NCBI GenBank assembly: GCA_963715255.1
Contig: CAVQRN010000002.1
Location: 496,001-560,000, forward strand
DNA from: JAHEEL01 sp963715255
GTDB lineage: Bacteria > Actinomycetota > Acidimicrobiia > Spongiisociales > UBA5794
Reading direction: 5' to 3'
DNA length: 64,000 nt
The notes beneath the pieces are model-generated. The model saw nothing but the letters and a program-made list of their open reading frames with translations, did no database searches and had not been told where the DNA came from. Numbering within the stretch: position 1 is the first letter of the stretch; every line of letters starts with the position of its first letter. Made by a program: the position numbers and the translations under genes. Shown here piece after piece: positions 1-8,564 of this stretch.

Positions 1-758
1 TCTTCGGCCTCTCCACCGATCTTCGTCGCTGCTTCAGCGATCGCCTCACCGAGCCTGGCGGCCGCCTTGCCGGTCGGTGCGGCGAGGGCGACGAGAGGGA
101 ACGGCTCACCACTTTGGGCGAGGGCCGACAGCATGGCGGCGATCGTATGGGTCTTGCCGGTCCCGGGTCCTCCTGCGATGACGGCGAAGCGACTGGAGAG
201 GGCGATCCCGGCGGCCTGGCGCTGCCGGGTCGGCCCGCCTGCATCATCGGCGGGGAGCAAGATGTCGAGGAATCCGGAGACCGCACGGTTGACCACCTTC
301 GTCTCACTCCCGATCCGGTCCGCAATGAAGCGGGCCACGAGATCCTCGTAGGCGTGGTATCGCTGCAGATAGAGGCGGTCGTCGACAAGGACGAGGGGCG
401 TGTTCCCTTCCCCGTCGCCGACGAGCGGGCTGCCGGCAACGACTCGCTTCCACGCTTCAGGAGAAGGCCAGGGCAACGCGTCGGTGGCGACGGCCTCGAG
501 TCCATCGACGAAAACGGCCTCTCGCTGAGCCGCGAGCCGGATGCAGACATGACCGAACCGGGTGCCGCGCACCGCGAGCGCCGCGGCAAGGAGCACACCC
601 TGGTCGTCCTCAGAACGCATCCGCCCGATCGTGGAGGCAGACAGGACATCGAGCGGTGCGAGGATCCCCGCGTCGTTGAACACGGCCAGCAGACCATCGG
701 CGCCGACCACGACATCCGGATCGAAAGCAGCGGCACGCACGCGGCCGGAGAGGCTCAT
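1..758 (-). CDS. recD: RecD, exodeoxyribonuclease V alpha subunit (C-terminus off the window)
   Basis: Helicase subunit of RecBCD, which processes double-strand breaks in the cytoplasm. Reading leftward from ATG at 758 gives about 252 residues before the edge. An N-terminal region of about 165 residues is followed by the Walker A motif GGPGTGKTHT and then PTGKAAARLGEA, the layout of RecD family 1 helicases. The ATG overlaps the recB stop codon (ATGA), so translation is probably coupled. The remaining helicase motifs lie outside the window. The call is firm; only the truncation limits it. Confidence 0.93.
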   Translation of the reverse strand, partial: MSLSGRVRAAAFDPDVVVGADGLLAVFNDAGILAPLDVLSASTIGRMRSEDDQGVLLAAALAVRGTRFGHVCIRLAAQREAVFVDGLEAVATDALPWPSPEAWKRVVAGSPLVGDGEGNTPLVLVDDRLYLQRYHAYEDLVARFIADRIGSETKVVNRAVSGFLDILLPADDAGGPTRQRQAAGIALSSRFAVIAGGPGTGKTHTIAAMLSALAQSGEPFPLVALAAPTGKAAARLGEAIAEAATKIGGEAE

Positions 759-3700
759 GTCCGCTCCTCCGATGCGAATCGGCGACTGAGGTCGACGATC
801 ATCTCCGGCGGCGGACTCCACCGGTAGACGCCGCATCGTTCGCGATCGACGATGGGAGTCTCGGCACCGATCATGCCCCGCACGAAGAGGTAGGCGGAGC
901 CTCCGAGATGCTGCTGCGGGTCGTACCCGGGGAGCCGCCACTGCAAATACCGGTGGAGTGCGACCTGATAGATCATGGATTGCAGCAAGTAGTGGCTGTC
1001 TTCCATGACCCGGCGCATCGGTCCAACGGCATAGTCGGTGACGCCGGGTTCCTCTCCCCGAGCGGGGAGCGTGTTCGTCTTGTAGTCCATGACGACGTAG
1101 CGGTCGTGTCCGTCTGCGCCGGGGATCGCCGCGGTGAGGTCGATGGCTCCGGTGAGGTAGCCGCGGAACAGGTTTCCGGGCAAGTCGTCGAGGACATCCG
1201 CATAGTCCCACATCGGGTCACCGGCAGGGTGGTGGTCGCGAAGCACCCCGGCGATCTCGCGGAGGCTCACGGCCGCTTCCGAGGTGCGAACCGGGAACTC
1301 GAAGACCATCTCATCGAGCGTGCGCCGATCGGAGAGGTCACGGAGGCGCATCGCGTCGTCGCCGGGCCCGAGCGGGGTGTCGATCGTCCCGACGATCCCG
1401 GCGGCCAAGGCGTCGGCGTCCAGGTCCCACGAGCCTCGACGCACTGACTTCTCCACCTCGGCACGGACGGCGCTGTCGAGGTCATCGGCGTCGAAGGAGA
1501 CGTTCTCGAAGACATGGTGCACGAGCGTTCCGAATGCCGCGCCACGGGGAAGCGCTGCCATCGGCATCGGCAACTCGATGCCGAATTCATCCGCTCGCTC
1601 AACGTCGACGGTCTCATCTTCGCGTTGTGGTTCCTCGTCGGTGTCCCGCCTGGCCGCGATGGGGTGGCCGGGCGACAGCGACGTGAACGAGGCTCGCCGC
1701 CATTCGTAGTCGAGATGCCGGTCGAATCTGGCGACGCTGAGCGACGGCCGATCCCCGGCCGGTGGTTCGTAGCGCTCGTCATTGGGCAGATCGGTGACCG
1801 TCCGGATCTCGATGGTCCCTTCCGCACGGTCGGTGATCCAGCGAAGATGCGCCGGGTCGTCGTCTTCGGGCATGCCGCTGGTGAGGATCTGGTTGAGTTT
1901 CGTCTTCTCCACGTCTGCTGCCTCGTCGATCCACCACACGACCAGCCGGTGCTTGGCCCGGGTCATCGCCACGTAGAGGAGGCGGCTCTCTTCGGCGTCG
2001 CTCTCCGCCATGGCCAGGTTCTGGTGAGCGGTGAGGCCAGGGGAGTCCTTCCCACCGACGTCGATGATCCGGCGACGGAACGAGCCGCCGGTCTCGGGGC
2101 CGTGGAACAGCGGGATTGGGGGGCGACGCGTGCTCCCTGCGTCCCAGAGGAACGGACACAACACAATCGGATACTCGAGGCCCTTCGCCCCGTGAATGGT
2201 CTGGACCTTGACGGCGTCGGCGTCGGTCTCCAGTCGCCGCTCACGGGCCTCGGCCTCGTCGGCGCTGCGTTCCTTCCCGGCGTCGCGGATCGCCTCCTCG
2301 AGCCAGGTGAGTATCGACCCGAGGCGATGCTCCCTCCATGCGCCGTTCATCGCTTCGGCGATGTGGGTGAGGTCGGTCATGAGCCGCTCCCCGTCGGGAC
2401 GGCGGAGGACTCGCTGAACGAGACCGGTGCGTTGGGCAAGATCGGCGACAAGGGCTGCGATCCCGGCGGTAGACAGCAGTTCGTGCCAGCGGCGCATCTC
2501 CACCTGGAGTTCGATGGTGGCGTCGTCGTCAAGGGCGGCCGCGGTGGAGAGATCCTTGCCGACGAGGACACCGGTGGCGGCGTACCGCACGGTCGAGGCC
2601 CGGTCGGGTCGTTCGACGCCGAGGAGGAATCGTCGCCATTCGTCTGCGGCTTCCGTGACGAAGACGCTGCCGGACCTCGACGCGACCGACGGGACTCCCC
2701 TCATGCTCAATTCGGCCCGCACCAGGTCGATCTGTTTGCGCGTGCGGCACAGGACGGCGACATCGCCGGGTCCGACCGGCCGGCGTCCCTTCTCACCGTC
2801 GATCTCGATCCCCGAGTGCAGCAGCCGGACGGTTCCTGCGGCGACGTCCGCGGCGACCACGGCCGCCTGGCGTTCGGGGTTGAACGGCTTGTCTGCCGTC
2901 GTGCGTCGACTGATCGGCATCGTGGGTGCGAAGCGGCGGATCGTGAGCGGCGCCCCCGGTCCGTGAATGCGGGCATCCTCGTGGTCGGGTGCGGGCTGGA
3001 CCTTTCGGTACGCGATACGGTCGTCGCCGAACGTCACGCCGTCGAACACGGCGTCCAACGCCGTGATGAGCGGCCCGTCGCTTCGCCAGTTGGTGAGCAG
3101 CGTGCGCTCGGTCTCGGCCCGGTCGACGCTCGACAGATACGACTCGATGTCGGCACCCCGGAACGCGTAGATCGACTGCTTCGGGTCGCCGATGATGACG
3201 AGACGCGTCTCGTCGAACACGGCGTTGATGACTTCCCACTGGATCGGATCGGTGTCCTGGGACTCGTCGACGAGGGCGACGGCGAACCGCTCGGAGAGGA
3301 TCTGCCTGGCGTGTTCGCCGATCCCGGGGTCGGCAAGGGCGTCACGGGCTTCGAGGAGGAACTGGTCAAATCCTGCGCTCCCGCCCGCACGCAGCCGTCG
3401 GTCGATCTCGGTGCGTGCTGCGGCGGCGAGCTCGGCCCGGACGGCGGGTCCCCCGTTGGTCGTGGCGGGGTCGGGGACGATGTCCGCGTCGAGGTTGGCG
3501 GTCACGGCCTTGGCGATGGCGGTGAGCGCACCGGCATCGACGAGGTCGGTCGCGTCGTCTGCGAACCGGGCGACGATCAGGTCGGAGACGACCTGCGAGA
3601 TCAGTTCGGTATCGACGGCGATGGGCTCGAGATCCGGCGAGATCCTGGCGTGGAACCCGAGGTGCGCGAGGAGCCGGATGGCGAAGCCGTGGATGGTGTA

Positions 3701-4063
3701 GATCTGTGCCCGGTCGAACCGGATGACGGCTTCGGTGAGGCGTTCGATGCTGCGTTCCCTGGCCGCATCGTCGGCGTTGAGGAGAACCCGGATGTGGTCA
3801 TCGGCACCGGTGTCCGGGATGTCGCCGGAGAGGATGCGGAGAGTCTCGACGAGCCGGTCACGGATCCTCCCCTGAAGCTCGGCGGTGGCGGCGCGGGTGA
3901 ATGTGACGACGAGGATCCGGTCGATGGGGATGCCTGCTTCGGCGACCAGGCGGGTGACCTGGGCGGCGATCGTGAACGTCTTGCCCGTGCCGGCGCTGGC
4001 CTCGATGACGCTGCGTCCCTCCGGGATCGGCTCGGCGGGGTCGAACGGCTTCACCGTGGTCAT
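755..4063 (-). CDS. recB: RecB, exodeoxyribonuclease V beta subunit (helicase-nuclease)
   Basis: UvrD-type 3'-5' helicase fused to the RecBCD nuclease, 1102 residues, a normal length for the family. Walker A (ASAGTGKTF) is at residues 22-29, and the Walker B/DExx motif LVDESQDTD follows further in. QTIHGAKGLEYPIV and VAMTRAKHRL are helicase motifs V-VI. The C-terminal nuclease shows GYLTGAIDL followed by VMDYKTN, the metal-binding D...DYK signature. An in-frame extension reaches 4276, but ATG 4063 overlaps the recC stop (ATGA) and gives the expected N-terminus. No frameshift was seen. It is the middle gene of recC-recB-recD. Confidence 0.96.
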   Translation of the reverse strand: MTTVKPFDPAEPIPEGRSVIEASAGTGKTFTIAAQVTRLVAEAGIPIDRILVVTFTRAATAELQGRIRDRLVETLRILSGDIPDTGADDHIRVLLNADDAARERSIERLTEAVIRFDRAQIYTIHGFAIRLLAHLGFHARISPDLEPIAVDTELISQVVSDLIVARFADDATDLVDAGALTAIAKAVTANLDADIVPDPATTNGGPAVRAELAAAARTEIDRRLRAGGSAGFDQFLLEARDALADPGIGEHARQILSERFAVALVDESQDTDPIQWEVINAVFDETRLVIIGDPKQSIYAFRGADIESYLSSVDRAETERTLLTNWRSDGPLITALDAVFDGVTFGDDRIAYRKVQPAPDHEDARIHGPGAPLTIRRFAPTMPISRRTTADKPFNPERQAAVVAADVAAGTVRLLHSGIEIDGEKGRRPVGPGDVAVLCRTRKQIDLVRAELSMRGVPSVASRSGSVFVTEAADEWRRFLLGVERPDRASTVRYAATGVLVGKDLSTAAALDDDATIELQVEMRRWHELLSTAGIAALVADLAQRTGLVQRVLRRPDGERLMTDLTHIAEAMNGAWREHRLGSILTWLEEAIRDAGKERSADEAEARERRLETDADAVKVQTIHGAKGLEYPIVLCPFLWDAGSTRRPPIPLFHGPETGGSFRRRIIDVGGKDSPGLTAHQNLAMAESDAEESRLLYVAMTRAKHRLVVWWIDEAADVEKTKLNQILTSGMPEDDDPAHLRWITDRAEGTIEIRTVTDLPNDERYEPPAGDRPSLSVARFDRHLDYEWRRASFTSLSPGHPIAARRDTDEEPQREDETVDVERADEFGIELPMPMAALPRGAAFGTLVHHVFENVSFDADDLDSAVRAEVEKSVRRGSWDLDADALAAGIVGTIDTPLGPGDDAMRLRDLSDRRTLDEMVFEFPVRTSEAAVSLREIAGVLRDHHPAGDPMWDYADVLDDLPGNLFRGYLTGAIDLTAAIPGADGHDRYVVMDYKTNTLPARGEEPGVTDYAVGPMRRVMEDSHYLLQSMIYQVALHRYLQWRLPGYDPQQHLGGSAYLFVRGMIGAETPIVDRERCGVYRWSPPPEMIVDLSRRFASEERT

Positions 4064-7000
4064 GTGTTCTCCTCGCTGCTCACGTCGAGGATCGGTTTCC
4101 ACAGCCGGTCGGCATACTGGGGGAAGTCGGACTCGGCGAGGTCCGATACGGTTGCGAGATCGTCGAACAACATCCGGTGTGCGGGTTCTTCTCGTTCTCC
4201 GCCTTCGCCCTTCCAGTCGGGCTCCCACTTCTTGGCGGTCTCGGAGGTGCGCTTCTGCGGATCGGTCGTCTCCCACACGAAAGACGACTCGGTGAAGATC
4301 GGCAGCGGGTCGGCCATGCCCTCCCGGTACAGAGCAACGAGCTCAGCGAGCCGGCGCTCCGCCTCGAAAGACCGTTCGTCGGCGCTGTCTCCGAGCGGGC
4401 CGATCGTCACGATCAGCACGGTCTCCTTCTCGCCTTTGCCGATCATGATCCCGTGCCAGGCCCGCTCCGGGTCGAGGGCGGTGAGGAACACAACCTGCGC
4501 GTAGAGGGCGATGCGCCGTCCTGGTTTGCCACGTGATGGGCCGACGTCGCAGATGAGCGCAGCCTTCAGGTCGGCCAGGACTGAGCCGGTGATCGCTTCC
4601 CCGTCGACGATCACGGTTCCCGTGACGGGGATGGCCGTCCCGGGGACACAGCCCCGGTCGCCTGCGACCGTCTGGATCCGCTGCGCAAGGTCGAGGGCCT
4701 CGCCGAGGCTTCCGGTGGCGAGCTCCCCCGCCGGCACCGTGTCTGCGGCCCGTTCGTGGTCAATGAGCCGTTCGGCGTCGTACCCGTGCCGGATGCCGGT
4801 GAGGAGCCGATCTGCGACTGACCACTGTTCGAGGCCGTTGAGTCCGGTGGGGAGTTCGTCGTCGGGGAGATCGCCCATGTCGGGGATGAACATCCCGAGG
4901 CTGTTGCGCAGGAAGGTCTTCGACGGGGTCTTGAGGTAGGAGATCAGCCGGTGGAGGGTCGGGGTCTCGACGGTCACAGCGTCGAAGACGAGGGCCCCGG
5001 CAACACCGTCGTCGGGTCCCCGCTCGGACAGAGCGACGGCCCCGGCGTATTGGATCGGGTCGAACCCCCAGGGACCGGAGACACCGAGCTTCCCACTCGT
5101 GAAGACCTTCGGGCTGAACGGCTGAAGCGGATGGTCGGTCCGGATCTTCGCCGCTGCATCGTCGCCGATCATCGCTGCGATGGTCTCTTCGAGTTCGGCG
5201 ACCGGGACCGCAGGCGGATACTCGACGTTGGTGAGCGGATCCCGGCCCGTATAGGTGATGACCAGGTGATCGCCTGCTGCCATGACGGCGTCGAGAAGCA
5301 GCTGGCGGTCCTGAGCGGAGCGGTCCGGGTCTGCGACGACCTCGTCATCGATGAGGAGGTTGTCGCCGTCGTTGCGAGACGAGCGGGGGAACCGGTCGTG
5401 CTCCATGCCGAGAAGACAGACGACCCGGTACGGGACGGATCGCATCGGGGCCAGCGTGCAGACGGTGACGTCACCGGTGCGGTGGTGCAGGATCCCGGGT
5501 CGGTCCTCGGTCCACGGTGCGATGAGAACTGCTGCTTCGTCGAGACCGATCACCGGGTCTGGGGTTCCGACCGTCTCGGGAGGGAACGTCTCTTCGAGCA
5601 AGCGCTCGAGCTGGCCCCATTGCCATTCATCGCCCCACCGCGGTTCTGCGAGGAGGCGGACGGCGATCGAGATCTTCTCCGCCCAGCGGGAGGCGGGATC
5701 GGGCGTACCAAGGAGTTCGGTGACGACGGCGAATCGTTCGACGAGAAGGGCGACTCGCCCGGCAGCACCCGCGATCTGGCCTTCAACGTGGGTGAGCGGT
5801 GCGATGTCACCCTCGGTGCGGATCGGGTCATCGTCGAAGAACACACCGGTGAGGATCCGGTCGATCCCCCGCCGCCAGGTGTGTTCGTCACGACTGCCGG
5901 CTCCGTTGCGTTCCCGGTGGTCGCCGTCGAGACCCCACCGAACGTTGGCGTCGTCGACGAGGTCTGCCATGTCGGATGCGGTGTCGGCTCCGATGCCGAA
6001 ACGGCGTTGCATCTCGGGGAGACTGACGAGTTGGGTGACGGCGTCGGTGCCGAGTCGCGATGCGGCGAGACCGACGACGGTCCCGGCCAGCCGGATGAGG
6101 GGGTTGGTTCGGGTTGGTGCCCGGTCGGCGATCCGCACCCGCAGATCGGGAAGCCCCTGGTCTCCACCGTTCGATGCGGGGAACGCCGCCTCGATGAGCG
6201 GGGCGAACGTCTCGAGATCGGGCGTCATGATGACGACGTCCCTCGGTTCGAGCGTCCGGTCGCCGGCGAAGAGATGGAGAACAGCGTCGCGCAGTACGTC
6301 GACCTGTCGCTGTGCGCCGTGACAGGCATGGATCTGGATCGACCGATCGTCACGACTGCCCGCCGCCTCCGTTGGTTCCCTGTTGGAACGGATGTCACCC
6401 TTGCAGCGCCCCGAGCAGTGTGTCCGCATCAACGTCGCCGGACACTCGCATGTCCTCCGGCAGTCCTCCCCCGCTTCCGAGGACGACCTGAAGCTCCCGA
6501 CTCTCCTGAGCCCATGACCGCAGGAGCGGATGCTGCGCCACGCCGCGGCTCGGATCGTCGCTGCGCCGCACCCGGAGCGTCGATTCGGGAATCGCGGCGA
6601 CGAGCGGAGCCGTGTCCTTCCAGAGCGCAGGCGACGGGTGGAGAACGAACAGATGCACGTCCGTCACATCCCCGATCGCTTCGAACACAGCGAGTTCGAC
6701 CGGGTCGAAAGCCGTCACGCCGTAGACCGAGATACGGTCCGGCAGGCCGACACCGGCGGCACCGGACCGCAGAGACGCGAGAGCCCCGGGGAGCGTCTCG
6801 AAGACAGCCGGTGTCCCGATCTGCTCGTGGAGCAGTCGCCACAGTCGCGGCTGCCACGCTGCCGCTCCGGCGATCGGCTCACCGTCGGGTCCCGTGTCGT
6901 CGCCCGCCAGTCCATGCGGCGACCATCTGCGGTCGGTGTCGGGCGTAGGAGGAGAAGAGGCGGCCGATCTTCTGCGCAGCCCGGAGCCGCTGCGCCCCAT

Positions 7001-7391
7001 CCGAAGCGTCACCGTCGGGTCCGTCGACGAACCGGGCAATCAGCCACATCCAATCATCATCGTGGTGGTCATCGATGATCCGCTCGAGATGTGACACGAC
7101 GGACCGGCTCGACCAGGCCTCGATCGACTGAGCGGTGTCGGGTGTCTGCGAGAGGACGTCGACGACGAGCCGATGCGGAAACGGGAACTCGATGTTGGCG
7201 GCGATCCCGTCTCCGATGCCCCGATCTGCAAGGGTGGAGGCGATCCGTTCGGTGAGCCACCGGTCGATGCCCCGAGTGGGGACAGCGATGACTTCCGTTG
7301 CGAACGGGTCGCCGAGCGGTGAAGCGACCACGTCACAGAGGGCGTCGACGAGCAGATCTGGATGATCGGATCGATGGATCAGCAACGCCAC
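4060..7391 (-). CDS. recC: RecC, exodeoxyribonuclease V gamma subunit, interrupted by two 1-base frameshifts
   Basis: Chi-recognition and scaffold subunit of RecBCD. Three consecutive frames must be joined. The N-terminal part (VPTRGIDRWLTERIA) runs from GTG 7391 to about 6907. A middle part (ISVYGVTAFDPVELAVFEA) runs to about 6395. The C-terminal part (SIQIHACHGAQRQVDVLRD) runs to 4060. Both junctions are repaired by removing one base, each in a short G run (about 6905 and about 6393), giving about 1109 residues, normal for RecC. The start follows a -10-like TACCGT by seven bases. Either sequence errors or a recent pseudogene; the intact recB and recD downstream favour errors. Confidence 0.85.
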
Positions 7392-7398
7392 GACGGAG

Positions 7399-7404
7399 AC
7401 GGTA
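7399..7404 (-). promoter_or_regulatory. Leaderless -10 box for recCBD
   Basis: TACCGT on the minus strand, seven bases before the GTG at 7391. The spacing puts the transcript start at or next to the start codon. No Shine-Dalgarno sequence is present. It would drive the whole recC-recB-recD operon. Confidence 0.5.
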
Positions 7405-7759
7405 TCAGACGGAGCAGACACATCGTGATACGCGTGGCGTCCCCCGAAATCCGAGGTGAACCGTACCTCGCGCCACCTCGTGGAGACCCACGGATCGAAG
7501 ACGCTACGCCCGGGGACGACGGATGGTCCCCCCGTACGGACTATCGGTCAAGGCCCGAATCTACGAGATCACAGCGACCGCGACCCTGCCCTCGCCCACA
7601 TCGGCCTCAGTTGGTCCCGGTTCCGGCTCGTCGTCGTCGCCCCACCTGCGGTGGTGCAGCGCTCAAGTTGGATTGCTACTCGAACGATCTCACCGTCGCA
7701 TCCGCCCTTGTCGGTCGGAGAATCCGCTGGTTAGCCGTTCCCGGGAGCCGTCTCTCCGA
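7405..7759. other. Divergent intergenic region recC / pcm
   Basis: About 360 bases between the two divergent promoters. I see no supportable gene, RNA or strong hairpin. Open frames here are short and lack start signals. Confidence 0.4.
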
Positions 7760-7765
7760 TAGCCT
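7760..7765 (+). promoter_or_regulatory. Leaderless -10 box for the isoaspartyl methyltransferase
   Basis: TAGCCT seven bases upstream of GTG 7773. A GGAGG at 7767-7771 is too close to the GTG to serve as a normal ribosome binding site, which supports a leaderless transcript. Confidence 0.5.
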
Positions 7766-7772
7766 TGGAGGG

Positions 7773-8564
7773 GTGAGACGTCCGTTCTGGCTCGTAGCGA
7801 TGGTGCTCGTTGCCGGGTGTTCAACAACAACACTCCTCCCACCGATCACCCAGGTGGGGACCGCCGGCACCGACCCGCCGGTCACCTCGGCCACAACACC
7901 GACGGCCACGTCGCTCACCCCACTGCCCGACGACTCGACGGAGGAGCGGATCGCCATGGTGGAATCTCAGATTGAAGCGCGAGGCATCACCGATCCGAAC
8001 GTGCTCGAGGCGATGCGCACGGTCCCCCGCCACCGCTTCGTCGCCGACGACAACAAGGGAGATGCCTACGGCGACCACCCGCTCCCCATCGGGTACGGAC
8101 AGACGATCTCCCAGCCGTTCATCGTGGCAATGATGAGCGAGGCCCTCGACGTCGGCCCAGGGGACAAGGTGCTCGAGATCGGCACCGGCTCCGGCTACCA
8201 GGCTGCGGTGCTGGCGGCCATGGGATGCGAGGTGTACACGATGGAGATCATCCCCGAGCTCGCCGTCCGGGCCGAGGCCACCCTCGACGAACTCGGCTAC
8301 GACGTCACCGTCGGCAACATCGACGGCTACTTCGGGTGGAGTGAACACGCCCCATTCGACGGCATCATCGTCACCGCCGCCCCCGACCACGTGCCGCAGC
8401 CGCTGATCGAACAACTCAAACCCGGGGCGGCGATGGTCATCCCGGTCGGCCCGATCGGCGCCATGCAGACGATGTGGCGATTCAGCGTCGACGCGGACGG
8501 CCTCGTCACCGGCGAGAACCTCGGCTCAGTGATATTCGTGCCCTTCACGCGTGCCGAGGATTGA
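7773..8564 (+). CDS. pcm: Protein-L-isoaspartate O-methyltransferase with a lipoprotein signal
   Basis: Repairs isoaspartyl residues using S-adenosylmethionine. The family signature is clear: HPLPIGYGQTISQPFIVA followed by the SAM-binding motif VLEIGTGSGYQAAVLAA, and later FDGIIVTAAPDHVP. From GTG 7773 the protein is 263 residues. Its first 16 residues are basic then hydrophobic and end in a lipobox, LVAGC (Cys16), followed by a Thr/Pro-rich linker, so export and lipid anchoring are predicted. That is odd, because the cosubstrate is cytoplasmic. A later cytoplasmic start would need an ATG near the catalytic domain. The 3' end overlaps the convergent membrane-protein gene by 39 bases. Confidence 0.88.
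   Translation: MRRPFWLVAMVLVAGCSTTTLLPPITQVGTAGTDPPVTSATTPTATSLTPLPDDSTEERIAMVESQIEARGITDPNVLEAMRTVPRHRFVADDNKGDAYGDHPLPIGYGQTISQPFIVAMMSEALDVGPGDKVLEIGTGSGYQAAVLAAMGCEVYTMEIIPELAVRAEATLDELGYDVTVGNIDGYFGWSEHAPFDGIIVTAAPDHVPQPLIEQLKPGAAMVIPVGPIGAMQTMWRFSVDADGLVTGENLGSVIFVPFTRAED

Noticed and set aside
1514..4504. Very long plus-strand open frame opposite recB
   Set aside because: It is the antisense of recB and recC; high GC keeps this frame open. Its product is Gly/Asp/Val-rich without domain motifs.
4951..6948. Long plus-strand open frame opposite recC
   Set aside because: Shadow of recC with low-complexity product and no ribosome binding site.
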